From NCBI RefSeq assembly GCF_001875325.1, contig NZ_MDDC01000005.1, forward strand, positions 1 through 64,000: a stretch of 64,000 nt of DNA. Reading direction: 5' to 3'. Positions 45,250-54,007 of the stretch are shown piece by piece (position 1 is the stretch's first letter; every line of letters starts with the position of its first letter). Below the pieces are notes generated by a model, which had not been told where the DNA came from, ran no database searches, and saw only the letters and a program-made list of their open reading frames with translations. The translations under genes were made by a program, and so were the position numbers. This DNA is from Neomoorella thermoacetica. Its GTDB lineage: Bacteria > Bacillota > DSM-521 > Neomoorellales > Neomoorellaceae.

Positions 45250-45405
45250 CTGGCCGGCCTTACGTTAAAAACTGATGGTGATCCCCTGAGGAACTTGTAA
45301 AGCGACCGGCAGGCATATTATCGCTAGATTATCCCGGATGCGATTGGCATTTGATTGGCCCGTCGCTTTTTGTTTGCTAAATCGGGGTTGGAGGAAGGGA
45401 TTGCC

Positions 45406-46836
45406 ATGTCTACGCGCCAGGAACACGACCTGCTGGGCACCAGGGAAGTACCGGCTGACGCTTATTATGGCATCCATACCCTGCGGGCCGCAGAAAACTT
45501 CAACGTCAGCCGGGCCAGGGTCCACCCGGAATTGATTAAAGCCCTGGCTACTGTAAAAGAAGCCGCCGCCAGGGCTAACCTGGACCTGGGTTACCTGCCG
45601 GCCGAAAAGGGCCGGGCCATTATCACCGCCTGCCAGGAAGTGGCCCGGGGTGAACTGGCCGACCAGTTTTTCCTCGACGCCTACCAGGGCGGCGCCGGTA
45701 CCTCCACCAATATGAACGTCAACGAGGTAATCGCCAATCGCGCCCTGGAAATCCTGGGTCACTCCAAAGGCGATTATGCTACCATCCATCCCAACGATCA
45801 CGTTAACCTGCACCAGTCCACCAACGATGTCTACCCCACGGCCATGCGGGTGGCGGCCATCCGCCTGTTGCTGCCCCTGGCGGACGAACTGGCCAAGCTC
45901 CAGGAAGCCCTCCAGGAGAAAGAGGCCGCCTTTGCCGGGGTGGTCAAAGTCGGTCGCACCGAGCTCCAGGACGCCGTGCCGGTAACCCTGGGGCAGGAAT
46001 TCGGCGCCTACGCCCAGGCCATTTCCCGGGACCGCTGGCGCCTGTATAAGGTTGAAGAGCGCCTGCGCCAGGTAAACCTGGGCGGAACCGCCACCGGTAC
46101 CGGCCTTAACGCCCCCCTGAAGTACATCTACCTGGTCAACGACTACCTGCGCCGCCTTACGGGAATAGGCCTGGCCCGGGCGGAGAATATGATCGACGCG
46201 ACCCAGAATATGGACGTCTTTGTGGAGGTCTCTGGTCTGGTCAAGGCTGCCGCCGTTACCATGCACAAAATAGCCTCCGACCTGCGTTTTATGGCCGCCG
46301 GCCCCCGGGGCGGCCCGGCGGAGATCAACCTGCCGGAACGCCAGGCGGGATCGTCTATTATGCCCGGCAAAGTCAATCCCGTCATCCCGGAGATGGTCAG
46401 CCAGGTAGCCATGCAGGTCATGGCCAATGATACCTTAATCGCCATGGCCGCCAGTCAGGGCCAGCTGGAGCTCAATCCCTTTGCCCCCCTTATTGCCCAT
46501 GCCTTGCTGGAATCCCTGGCCATGCTGGCGGCAGCGGCCCGGATTTTCCGTACCGGGTGTATCACGGGTATAACCGCCAACCCGGAGCGCTGCCAGGAAC
46601 TCCTGGCCGTGAGCCCGGCCCTGGCTACGGCCCTGCTGCCCTATATTGGCTACGAGAAGGCCACGGAAGTAGTGCGGGAAGCCGAGGTTTCCGGCCGATC
46701 AATAAAAGAAATTGTATTAGAAAAAGGGTATTTGACCTCTGGCGAACTGGAAAGCGTCTTAACCCCGGCCGCCATGACCAAACCGGGAACCGTCGGGGTC
46801 GTAAAGCAGGGAATAAAGGACAAGGGAAAAGCGTAA
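45406..46836 (+). CDS. aspA: Aspartate ammonia-lyase
   Basis: The 476-residue enzyme deaminates aspartate to fumarate. Signature GSSIMPGKVNPV (about residues 320-331) holds the catalytic serine loop of the aspartase/fumarase superfamily. TSTNMNVNEVIANRALEILG and the HPNDHVNLHQSTNDVYPTA block are present. The aspartase rather than fumarase call follows the KGDYATIHPNDH region. ATG 45406 follows GGAGGAAGG. It stands alone on its transcript. Confidence 0.92.
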   Translation: MSTRQEHDLLGTREVPADAYYGIHTLRAAENFNVSRARVHPELIKALATVKEAAARANLDLGYLPAEKGRAIITACQEVARGELADQFFLDAYQGGAGTSTNMNVNEVIANRALEILGHSKGDYATIHPNDHVNLHQSTNDVYPTAMRVAAIRLLLPLADELAKLQEALQEKEAAFAGVVKVGRTELQDAVPVTLGQEFGAYAQAISRDRWRLYKVEERLRQVNLGGTATGTGLNAPLKYIYLVNDYLRRLTGIGLARAENMIDATQNMDVFVEVSGLVKAAAVTMHKIASDLRFMAAGPRGGPAEINLPERQAGSSIMPGKVNPVIPEMVSQVAMQVMANDTLIAMAASQGQLELNPFAPLIAHALLESLAMLAAAARIFRTGCITGITANPERCQELLAVSPALATALLPYIGYEKATEVVREAEVSGRSIKEIVLEKGYLTSGELESVLTPAAMTKPGTVGVVKQGIKDKGKA

Positions 46837-46919
46837 CCGGTTGAGGACGAATCTTGCCCCCACCGGCTCCCGGCGCCTATGATAGACTGCAAGCATATCA
46901 TAGGTTGGGGGTGTTCATA

Positions 46920-47648
46920 ATGACCAGAATTGGTATTGATCCCGGCCACGGTGGCAGCGATCCGGGGGCGGTAGCTGCTGATGGGCTCCAGGAAAAGGAT
47001 GTCACCCTGGCTGTGGGGCTGGATTTACGGCAAAGGCTGCAGGGTGCGGGCCTGGAAGTGATCATGTCCCGCACGGTGGACCAGGATGTTTCTCTGGCCA
47101 GCCGGGCGGAGCTTTTTAACCGGGAGCAGGTCGACGTGGTGGTTAGCCTGCATGTCAATAGCGCTGACAGCACCACTGCGAATTACGTCAGCACCTTTAT
47201 CCTGGCCCCCGGGGGACAGGCGGAGAAGATAGCCCGTTCCATCCAGCCTGAGCTGGTGGCCGCCACCGGTTGGCCGGACGGTGGTGTACGGGAAGCTAAC
47301 TTCTATATCCTCAGAGAAACCGAGGCCCCGGCGGTCCTGGTGGAGATGGGGTTCATCAGCAACCCGGCGACGGCGTCCCTTCTGGCCACGCCGGGAACCC
47401 GCCAGGCCCTGGCCCTGGCCATTTTTAAGGGCCTGGCGGCCTACCTGGGCCTGCTGGTTAACGCACCCGGCGATATCCAGGGTCACTGGGCCGAGGAGGC
47501 CATCCGTCAGGTTTTGGCCGCCGGTATCATGGCCGGTTACCCGGACGGCAGTTTCCGTCCCGACCAGCCGGCCACCCGGGCGGAACTGGCCGCCGCCCTG
47601 GCCAGGCTCCTGGCTAAAATTACTGGAACCCCGCCGGTTAAAAACTAA
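46920..47648 (+). CDS. N-acetylmuramoyl-L-alanine amidase with SLH segment
   Basis: The 242-residue protein is an Amidase_3 domain (about residues 1-180) with the zinc and catalytic marks DPGHGGSDPGA, RSVDQDVSLASRA (variant) and VSLHVNSAD, plus EMGFISNP. The tail from about 190 matches one S-layer homology repeat (HWAEEAIRQVLAAGIMAGYPDGSFRP). It would cleave peptidoglycan stem peptides and attach to the wall. There is no clear signal peptide, as in some spore-associated amidases. Confidence 0.85.
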   Translation: MTRIGIDPGHGGSDPGAVAADGLQEKDVTLAVGLDLRQRLQGAGLEVIMSRTVDQDVSLASRAELFNREQVDVVVSLHVNSADSTTANYVSTFILAPGGQAEKIARSIQPELVAATGWPDGGVREANFYILRETEAPAVLVEMGFISNPATASLLATPGTRQALALAIFKGLAAYLGLLVNAPGDIQGHWAEEAIRQVLAAGIMAGYPDGSFRPDQPATRAELAAALARLLAKITGTPPVKN

Positions 47649-47663
47649 CTTTCTGATGGGCTG

Positions 47664-47696
47664 AGGGCTACCCCTTTTGGAGTCTAGCCCTTTTTC
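47664..47696 (+). terminator. Terminator after the amidase gene
   Basis: AGGGCTA (47664-47670) pairs with TAGCCCT (47685-47691), followed by TTTTT. Confidence 0.85.
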
Positions 47697-47950
47697 TATG
47701 ACTTCATTGAGCCAGAAAGCAGCCCGGATAAGGGCTGGGAACTGCGCCGGAAATACCCGTTACTATCTCAATAAGAATAGCTGCCTTCGCCGTGGCTGCT
47801 GTCCGGTAAACACCGGAGAAATGCTGCGCCTTGCTGGCGGTGCCCTCTACGGGGCCAGGGACCGGTGAAGAAAAATATTAGCACCAAAGGTCGGCCGGTT
47901 TCATACCTTATACTAGCAAATTATGCTGCTAAGGAAAGGAGATCGGCCCC
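47697..47950. other. Gene-free stretch before the triple-LysM gene
   Basis: A 63-codon plus-strand frame (47677-47868) overlaps the terminator and has no ribosome-binding site or family resemblance, so it is not called. Nothing else is recognised apart from the AAGGAAAGG site just before 47951. Confidence 0.4.
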
Positions 47951-48895
47951 ATGAGTGATGAAGAAAAAAGGGCGGAAGCAACAGCCGTAAATGAGACGGA
48001 AGCCCAGCGTAGCCATATACGGCCCCCGTGCCCGGGTGGTTTTCATTACACTGTTCAGTCCGGCGATACCATGTTTTCCATTGCCCGGAGGTTTGGAATC
48101 AGTTTAAACGACCTCATTGCCGCCAATCCCCAGGTCAGGGATCCGAACCTTATTTTCCCCGGTCAGGTCCTCTGTATTCCCAGGATGGCTCCAGTGCCCC
48201 CCGGACCCTGTCCTGGAGGCTTCCTCTACACCGTCCAACCCGGAGATACTATGCATACTATAGCCCAAAAGTTTAATGTCAGCCTGGACGCCCTGATAGC
48301 CGCCAATCCCCAGGTCAGGGACCCGAACCTTATCTTCCCCGGCCAGGTCCTCTGCATCCCGGCTCAAGCTCCGGTGACCTGCCCCAACGGCTTTATTTAT
48401 GTGGTCCGGCCCGGCGATACCCTGAGCGGCATTGCCAGCATGTTTGGTACCACCGTAGATCGGATCATGGCAGCTAATCCGCATATTAAAGATCCCAATT
48501 TGATATTTCCCGGCCAGCGCCTCTGCATTCCCCTGACACTAACGACAATGCCCCGGCGCCACTGCTTCATGATGCATCCCACCCACCACTGCTCCGGGGC
48601 CATGGGTATGGGAATGATCGATATCGAAAAACGCGAACTGCTGGTTATCGCCCGTGGCCTCCCGGACCCCAGGCATTATGGTAAAGACCGGGTGGTTTTA
48701 ATGGTCCGTTACCGGGAAATGGAGGAGTTCAAGACAGTCGAAATGATGCCCATGTTCCACGACATGATGATGTGCCACCACATGATAGAAGACAAGATGG
48801 ACAGGGACCCAGTCTTTTTAATCGGAGCCGCGGCAGGCTTCCCCTTCGCCTTTGGGCCCCTGTTCCTGGGAGCCATCGTCCCAATTATTATCTAA
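47951..48895 (+). CDS. Triple-LysM protein with Met/His-rich C-terminus
   Basis: The 314-residue protein has three LysM repeats (about residues 32-76, 92-138, 148-192), each with YTVQ-GDTM-SIA and IAANPQVRDPNLIFPGQVLCIP. The C-terminal 110 residues are of a different nature: clusters MMHPTHHC, MMPMFHDMMMCHHM and a final hydrophobic GAAAGFPFAFGPLFLGAIVP segment. It has no signal peptide and resembles spore-coat LysM proteins such as SafA. The tail could bind copper or another soft metal, which is inference. Its 3' end overlaps the convergent gene at 48818 by 78 bp. Confidence 0.85.
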   Translation: MSDEEKRAEATAVNETEAQRSHIRPPCPGGFHYTVQSGDTMFSIARRFGISLNDLIAANPQVRDPNLIFPGQVLCIPRMAPVPPGPCPGGFLYTVQPGDTMHTIAQKFNVSLDALIAANPQVRDPNLIFPGQVLCIPAQAPVTCPNGFIYVVRPGDTLSGIASMFGTTVDRIMAANPHIKDPNLIFPGQRLCIPLTLTTMPRRHCFMMHPTHHCSGAMGMGMIDIEKRELLVIARGLPDPRHYGKDRVVLMVRYREMEEFKTVEMMPMFHDMMMCHHMIEDKMDRDPVFLIGAAAGFPFAFGPLFLGAIVPIII

Positions 48896-49882
48896 AATGC
48901 TGTTTCCGGGAAAAGCCTTCAATACTTGCTTTACCAGGACTGCCTTGCATAAAGAAAACAGGGGGTTAAAGTCGATTAACAGGGGCCAGTCAAGCTCCAG
49001 GCCGTTGATTTTGGTGAAAGCTACCTGCCAGGTGGAGGGGCCATCCGGCCCCTCCACCCTTTTAATCCGGGCCGGGAAAAAGAAATAGGCGCTCTGGGGA
49101 GGAGACCAGGTTCTCCCTCTATCCCGGGAAAAACAAAAAGCCAGGCGGCTGCTGGAAGTCCAGAGAAAAAGGCGGGTATCATCCCGGCCGAGAAGCACCG
49201 GTTGATCATCCGGGGGGTCACTCAGAGTGCCCAGGTATAGAGACTCCAGGTTATCCCCGTCAGGGTCGACCAGGTTTAAATATAATCCGTACCCCGGTTC
49301 CTGTTTTCGCCACGATAAGAAATAAAGATACCCCTGATACCAGTAGCCGCAGATTTTCTCCTCCGGCCCCGTGTCCTGTAAAGCTCGCGGTTCCTGCCAG
49401 CCGGTGGTGGGAGAGTAAACTGTTAAAAATACCTGGCCCCTTTCCCTGGTGGTATGATGGCCGGCAAGGAAAAGTCGATCCCGGGGCAGGGGTTTCAGTA
49501 CCAGGGGCGGGCCGGTCAGGCGAAAGGGTAGCACCTGCCGGCGCCAGGCATTTTCACTCCGGTATAAATGATAGATTTCAGTTCCCGGGGCTCTGGATAG
49601 AAGCAAGTGGGGTTTACCGCAGGTGTCCAGGGCCAGGTCCAGAACAGAACCCTTAACAGGCAACCCGCTCCTTTCCCAGCGGTTGCCCCGCCAGCGGGCG
49701 TAGATCAACCGTCTATCAGTCAAGGTTACTATAACATGAAGGCAGCCGCCCCGGTCAATGGCCGCCTTATAGGACAACAGGTTGGCCATGGGCCGGCCGG
49801 TGGCAGTATACCTGTATCTTAAAATCCCCTGGCTGCAAACCAGTTGCCAGCTGTCTTCAGCAGCGATTAAAGAGGTAAACAC
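48818..49882 (-). CDS. Asp-box beta-propeller-like protein, function unknown
   Basis: The 354-residue protein has repeated beta-strand segments and a FCFSRDRGRTWSPP motif (about residues 257-270), an Asp-box seen in sialidase-like and BNR propeller proteins. No catalytic sialidase residues were identified. The GTG start at 49882 is preceded by GGGAGGTGAGG. It has no signal peptide. The C-terminal end overlaps the LysM gene on the other strand. A perfect 12-bp inverted repeat lies inside the gene at 49031-49058. Confidence 0.55.
   Translation of the reverse strand: MFTSLIAAEDSWQLVCSQGILRYRYTATGRPMANLLSYKAAIDRGGCLHVIVTLTDRRLIYARWRGNRWERSGLPVKGSVLDLALDTCGKPHLLLSRAPGTEIYHLYRSENAWRRQVLPFRLTGPPLVLKPLPRDRLFLAGHHTTRERGQVFLTVYSPTTGWQEPRALQDTGPEEKICGYWYQGYLYFLSWRKQEPGYGLYLNLVDPDGDNLESLYLGTLSDPPDDQPVLLGRDDTRLFLWTSSSRLAFCFSRDRGRTWSPPQSAYFFFPARIKRVEGPDGPSTWQVAFTKINGLELDWPLLIDFNPLFSLCKAVLVKQVLKAFPGNSILDNNWDDGSQEQGPKGEGEACRGSD
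49031..49062 (+). terminator. Strong hairpin that may end the LysM transcript
   Basis: GGTGGAGGGGCC-ATCC-GGCCCCTCCACC is a perfect 12-bp stem followed by CTTTT on the plus strand, 136 bp after the triple-LysM stop and inside the minus-strand coding region. Confidence 0.5.
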
Positions 49883-50033
49883 CACCTCACCTCCCCGTGA
49901 AAACCCCATCTACCTAACCAATGCATATGCTATACAGGCAGGAAAATTATCTTCCAGGTAACATCCAACCAGTAAGGACAATATTATATACCAGGCAATA
50001 ACCAGTAAAACTTTGCCTCGAGGAGGTAAAAAA

Positions 50034-50657
50034 ATGGCTGATGAAGTCAGCACCTAGCAGCAAGTAGTTGGTCCTGGCGTATGTCCGCCCGAGGGCTGCC
50101 CGCCCCCGACCCGGATCGAATGCATTGTGGTCGACAAGGTCTATGACAGCTGCTTCCAGGTTGAAAGCCGCAGCCGGGATACGACTGTAACTACCGGCCT
50201 CACCGGAGAATTTGTTACCGGTACCTTTACCGTCGGGCAGCCCATCCCCTGTGCCCAGGCCGGGCCGATTACCTGCAACGTCATTAACCGCACCCCGACC
50301 ACCGGTAACTTTGCCACCCTGACCATTGTCGTTTCCGTACCGGTGACCCTGACCAACCCCAACGCCGCAACGGAGACTGCCAACCGCGTCTTTACCTTTA
50401 CGAAAATTGTAACCCTGTGTGCCCCCGAGGGCGTTACCGTCGACTGCGGTGAGAGCACTCTCCTCTTCTGCAACTGCGTAGTTTCCGCCGTTGGTGTCGG
50501 CAACATTACCGTTACCTGCGACTTCCAGGTCTGTGTAGTTATCAAGACCATCCTCACTGTCCAGCTCCTGGTCCCCAGCTACGGCTTCTGTGTTCCGGCC
50601 CCCTGCGTGGTGGCTCCCGGTGTCTGCCCGCCGGCACCACCTGCCCAGTGTTTCTAG
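50034..50657 (+). pseudogene. Cys-rich coat-like protein gene interrupted by an in-frame TAG
   Basis: A good start (AGGAGG 50021-50026, then ATG 50034) opens MADEVST, but codon 8 is TAG (50055-50057). The same frame then stays open from codon 9 to the stop at 50655-50657 (207 codons in all). The downstream part has CPPEGCPPPTRIECIVVDKVYDSCFQ and many cysteines and Thr/Val strands, resembling a spore or envelope coat protein. Restarting at the GTG at 50127 would discard the conserved CPPEGCPPP block and has no ribosome-binding site. A point mutation from CAG or GAG, an assembly error or stop-codon readthrough could explain it. Function is not recognised. Confidence 0.6.
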
Positions 50658-50683
50658 CAAAAAACATTCCCAGCCGGTAGTAA

Positions 50684-50710
50684 GAAGCACCGTCAAATTG
50701 ACGGTGCTTC
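50684..50710. terminator. Bidirectional terminator at convergent gene ends
   Basis: GAAGCACCGTCAA and TTGACGGTGCTTC form a near-perfect 13-bp palindrome with a single central base. The stop codon of the minus-strand gene at 50693 lies inside it. Confidence 0.75.
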
Positions 50711-52339
50711 GCCGTTTTGGGGTTCCTGTAATTGTTCCTGGGCCAGGATGGCAGAACTTAAATTTTTCAATTCTACCAGGGTTGTATCGCTACCGCCTGC
50801 CGGGGGTTGCGGTTTAGCCGGTTCCGGGTTGAAGAGCGGTAAATCTGGCGGTACTGGTTGAGGTTCCTGCCTGGCAAATATAGTAGAAGCTTCTGGCTTT
50901 ATGCTGGGGATAGTGGTGTTGAAGGTGCTCTGGACTGCTGCCGGTGGCATTCGTTCCAGTACCTCCTGCGGGAAAGGGGAGGGAAAGGATGCTAACTCGG
51001 TCGGCCGCTGGAAGATAAATACCGGCCCGTCACCCGGGGGGACGAAGGTATTGCCCCGGTGGCGGCTTTTGTTCCTTGGGGTTAAAGCCTCCGGACGACC
51101 GGGAAGCGTTTCTGTTACCGGCACCATGCCAGGCTCCGGTGCAGGCGAGCCAGTTGTTGCCGTAGCCAGGGGTGAGGTTTCCGAACGGGACTGAACTGGT
51201 GCCGGTTTGGCGGTGGCGTTCTCCGGCTCGAGCTGGCTCGCACCCAGAGAAGGGGTTTCGGGCTGGCCCTTAGACTTCGAAGATATCCTGGCAGGTACCT
51301 CCTCTGTTTCTGAACTTGAGGGTAGGGCCGGTTCATTTATCGTGGTTTCTTCAGCTTCCGGGAGGTCTTGCCCTTCTTTTACGGTTTCTGCAGTGGCGAT
51401 AGTTAACTTTTCTGGTGCTGATTCGCTTTTTTCCTGCTCTTCCGGTATAACCGGCACCTCCGGGGGCTCTCCTGCAACCCCGGCATTTATACCTGCTGGG
51501 GTTGCGTCATCCTGAACCGTACCCTCCCCGGCTATGTCTATTGTGGCATCCCGGGGAGTTATTTTTTCTTCCGCCGGGAGAGGGTCCTCGAGTTTAGCCG
51601 CCGACCGGCCTGTCGCGGAGGGCCTCTCTTTTGATGGCCGGGACTGCAGGAAGGTATCACGCCAGCCGGACAACATGGCCTGGAGCTTGACGACAGTATC
51701 TTCATCCAGGGGTTCCCGGAAGTACTCGGTAAGACCGTTAACTAACCAAACCGTCAGGTTATTAATAAAAGCCGCGTCGAGCTCTACCTGGCAGAATTCA
51801 ATCAGGACCGAGGGCACACCGGCATTATTCAAGAGATGGTAGTAACGGAAATTCTTAAAATGTTCCCACGGACCTGGAATGGAGTAACAGGGAGGATTCT
51901 CTGAAGTTAACATAGCCCGCACCAGAGAGGCTATCAAGCCCAGGCTTTCATCCCGCTTTTTGAGGGCGTAAAAAAAACGAAGGCCTGGCTCAATTCCGGA
52001 AGTATCCTTTTGGGAAAAGGCAAAGAGAACCTGGGTCTGCCAGAGGCGGAAGAGCCGCCCGTCCCTGGCCGTGGCCGGTAAAATTAAAACATTTGCCCCC
52101 AGGCCCTGGAGTTTTTGGCTCACGGAGGTTAACAGGGTGTTAAACCCCTTATCAGGACCTGGTAAAGGGCGTAAAACAATCGTCTTATTACCCAGAGGCG
52201 GCTCCAGGATCAAGTTTCCTTCATCATCTTCCAGGTAACTAAGACCTAGATTGCGGCAGAGGGCCGGTAACATGGCTTTACTGAAATCATCAAGCTCCCA
52301 CAAAGACAGGGGAGGGTTGCCCAGCAAAATCTTAACCAT
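50693..52339 (-). CDS. Amidase-like protein with long disordered Pro/Glu/Ser tail
   Basis: The 548-residue protein has an N-terminal domain (about residues 1-215) resembling Amidase_3: ILPATARDGRLFRLWQTQ, then GPWEHFKNFRYYHLLNNAGV with PSVLIEFCQVELDAAFINN. The zinc-binding DPGHGG/H and EMGF motifs of true amidases are altered or absent. Residues about 240-510 are low complexity, rich in Pro, Glu, Ser and Thr. It could be an inactive amidase that binds peptidoglycan or scaffolds a coat. GAGGGGTGAAAG precedes the ATG. It has no signal peptide. Confidence 0.5.
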   Translation of the reverse strand: MVKILLGNPPLSLWELDDFSKAMLPALCRNLGLSYLEDDEGNLILEPPLGNKTIVLRPLPGPDKGFNTLLTSVSQKLQGLGANVLILPATARDGRLFRLWQTQVLFAFSQKDTSGIEPGLRFFYALKKRDESLGLIASLVRAMLTSENPPCYSIPGPWEHFKNFRYYHLLNNAGVPSVLIEFCQVELDAAFINNLTVWLVNGLTEYFREPLDEDTVVKLQAMLSGWRDTFLQSRPSKERPSATGRSAAKLEDPLPAEEKITPRDATIDIAGEGTVQDDATPAGINAGVAGEPPEVPVIPEEQEKSESAPEKLTIATAETVKEGQDLPEAEETTINEPALPSSSETEEVPARISSKSKGQPETPSLGASQLEPENATAKPAPVQSRSETSPLATATTGSPAPEPGMVPVTETLPGRPEALTPRNKSRHRGNTFVPPGDGPVFIFQRPTELASFPSPFPQEVLERMPPAAVQSTFNTTIPSIKPEASTIFARQEPQPVPPDLPLFNPEPAKPQPPAGGSDTTLVELKNLSSAILAQEQLQEPQNGEAPSI

Positions 52340-52504
52340 CTTTCACCCCTCATTTCATAGAATCACTATTACAGCATATGTCGGTGACGGGTGGGATGAA
52401 CCCGGGGAAGTGAATTCAGGGATATTTTGGTAATTTTTCTCGGGCTAGCAAAAGAGGGGCAAATGCATAAGATATAAAGGCAGAGAGCAGGAGGTGAATA
52501 GGGA

Positions 52505-52780
52505 GTGGAGCCCAGGGTAAGGATGTGGATTGACGCCCGCCAGGAGAAATTCCAATCCCCTCAATATCAGGAAGTCACTTATATTATCCCTCACATCGAA
52601 ACCCCGACTATCCGGGAAACCGTTTATTACGCCCTCGCGTCCCTGGTCAGGGAGATCCAGTTGCCCCAGCAGGGCGGTAATCTGGTGAAAGTAATCTACG
52701 ACCCGGGAAGGATTACACCTTCTTTTATAGATTACCTGCTTCTCCAGAGAGGGGTGGAATTCCGGCGTCTGAGTCCCTGA
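52505..52780 (+). CDS. Small protein of unknown function
   Basis: The 91-residue protein starts MEPRVRMWIDARQEKFQSPQ and ends LLLQRGVEFRRLSP. No family is recognised. It has alternating hydrophobic strands and an alpha-helical middle (ETVYYALASLVREIQ). GTG 52505 is followed by good codon use; AGGAGG lies upstream at long spacing, with GGGAG closer. It is probably co-transcribed with the next gene (about 50 bp). Confidence 0.5.
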   Translation: MEPRVRMWIDARQEKFQSPQYQEVTYIIPHIETPTIRETVYYALASLVREIQLPQQGGNLVKVIYDPGRITPSFIDYLLLQRGVEFRRLSP

Positions 52781-52831
52781 GGTGGAGGCAGGTGAGCAGG
52801 CTGCTCATCTGATAAAAGAGGAGGATTTAAA

Positions 52832-53131
52832 ATGAGCTGGTATAGCCAGCAGGCCTGGGAAATATTACAACAGCGATTTCAAAATTTGCAGTATGGTTAT
52901 ACATCAGAAAACAGGCAAGTAACCATGACCCTCATCATCAGTGATATGAAAACAGATGAGGATTGCCAGAAGATCGGCAATACCCTGCGCAATTTACCAG
53001 GGGTGGTAAGTGTAAATATTATCCCCAGGTACCGGCGGGTGACGGTGACTTATAACTTACCCCAGATGAACCTGGAGACCATCGGCTACCATATCACCAG
53101 GCTCGGTTACCACTATATCCAGAAGGCTTGA
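52832..53131 (+). CDS. Small HMA-fold-like protein lacking CxxC
   Basis: The 99-residue protein has the spacing of a heavy-metal-associated (ferredoxin-like) domain: TMTLIISDMKTDEDCQKIGNTLRNLPGVVSVNIIPRYRRVTVTYN and a following LETIGYHITRLGYHY. The N-GVVSV-P-VTV-Y pattern is that of copper chaperones, but the CxxC metal site is replaced by DMKTDEDC. Function is not known. ATG 52832 follows AGGAGG. The neighbour at 52505 may be the partner. Confidence 0.55.
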   Translation: MSWYSQQAWEILQQRFQNLQYGYTSENRQVTMTLIISDMKTDEDCQKIGNTLRNLPGVVSVNIIPRYRRVTVTYNLPQMNLETIGYHITRLGYHYIQKA

Positions 53132-53194
53132 AGGAGCTGCTCCTAGGGCCGGTCGGCCCTTTTATACATAAGACTTCAAGTGGGGGTAGCAGGG

Positions 53195-54007
53195 ATGCGG
53201 GTCTACATATCGGCCGATATGGAAGGAGTTGCCGGTATATGCGCCTGGGAACAGGTGGAAGCCAGGGGGGGATCGGAATATGCCCGTTGCCAGAAGTTAA
53301 TGACGGCAGAAGTAAATGCCGCCATTCACGGAGCCCTGCAGGCCGGGGCTACTACCGTTTGTGTAAATGATGCCCACGACGGGATGCGCAACATTCTGGT
53401 GGAGAACCTGCATCCCGGGGCCCAACTAATCAGCGGCACACCGAAAAGATTGGGGATGATGGAGGGCATCGACCGCGGTTTTACGGCGGCCTGCTTCCTG
53501 GGTTACCATGCCCGGGCCGGCAGTCCGGGTGTCCTGGCCCATACTTATAGTGATGTAGTTCACCGTTTGGAGGTCAACGGGCAGGAAATGGGGGAACTGG
53601 GCCTGAACGCCCTGCTGGCAGGTTATTTCGGCGTCCCGGTGGTACTGGTCAGCGGGGACCAGGTCCTGGCCGGCGAGGCTAGAAAATTGCTGGGGAACAT
53701 AGAAATAGTTATTGTAAAGGAAGCCCTGAATTACCATGCTGTCCGTTCATTATCCCACCGCCAGGCCCGGACGAAAATTCTCCAGGGAATGCTTAAGGCC
53801 CTGGCCAGGAAAAACCTTAAACCCCTGCCGGCGCCGGCCCCGGCAAGGGTGACCATCAAGTTTAACGATCCGGCCCGGGCGGCGGCGGCAGCTATCCTGC
53901 CCCGTTGCCAGCGCTTGAACGCCGTCACCGTTACCTATACAGGTGGTGATTACCTGGAAGCCTATCAGGCGGTCCGGAGCCTTATCAGCCTGGCAAAAAG
54001 CGTTTAA
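53195..54007 (+). CDS. D-aminopeptidase (M55, DppA-like)
   Basis: The 270-residue zinc peptidase starts MRVYISADMEGVAGI, giving the M55 ligands Asp8 and Glu10. VNDAHDGMRN (His about 60) and GYHARAG (His about 108) supply more ligands. The Bacillus prototype DppA cleaves D-Ala-containing peptides. ATG 53195 is preferred; GTG 53180 is an alternative start. It ends 23 bp inside the convergent minus-strand gene at 53985. Confidence 0.9.
   Translation: MRVYISADMEGVAGICAWEQVEARGGSEYARCQKLMTAEVNAAIHGALQAGATTVCVNDAHDGMRNILVENLHPGAQLISGTPKRLGMMEGIDRGFTAACFLGYHARAGSPGVLAHTYSDVVHRLEVNGQEMGELGLNALLAGYFGVPVVLVSGDQVLAGEARKLLGNIEIVIVKEALNYHAVRSLSHRQARTKILQGMLKALARKNLKPLPAPAPARVTIKFNDPARAAAAAILPRCQRLNAVTVTYTGGDYLEAYQAVRSLISLAKSV

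Noticed and set aside
45265-46266. Long minus-strand frame opposite aspA
   Set aside because: aspA on the plus strand is unmistakable; the other frame has Gly/Gln-rich shadow composition.
47677-47868. 63-codon frame after the amidase gene
   Set aside because: It overlaps the terminator, lacks a ribosome-binding site and matches no family.
50034-50657. Pyrrolysine-containing protein
   Set aside because: The protein is not a methylamine methyltransferase and no pyl genes are in the window; UAG is reported only as an anomaly.
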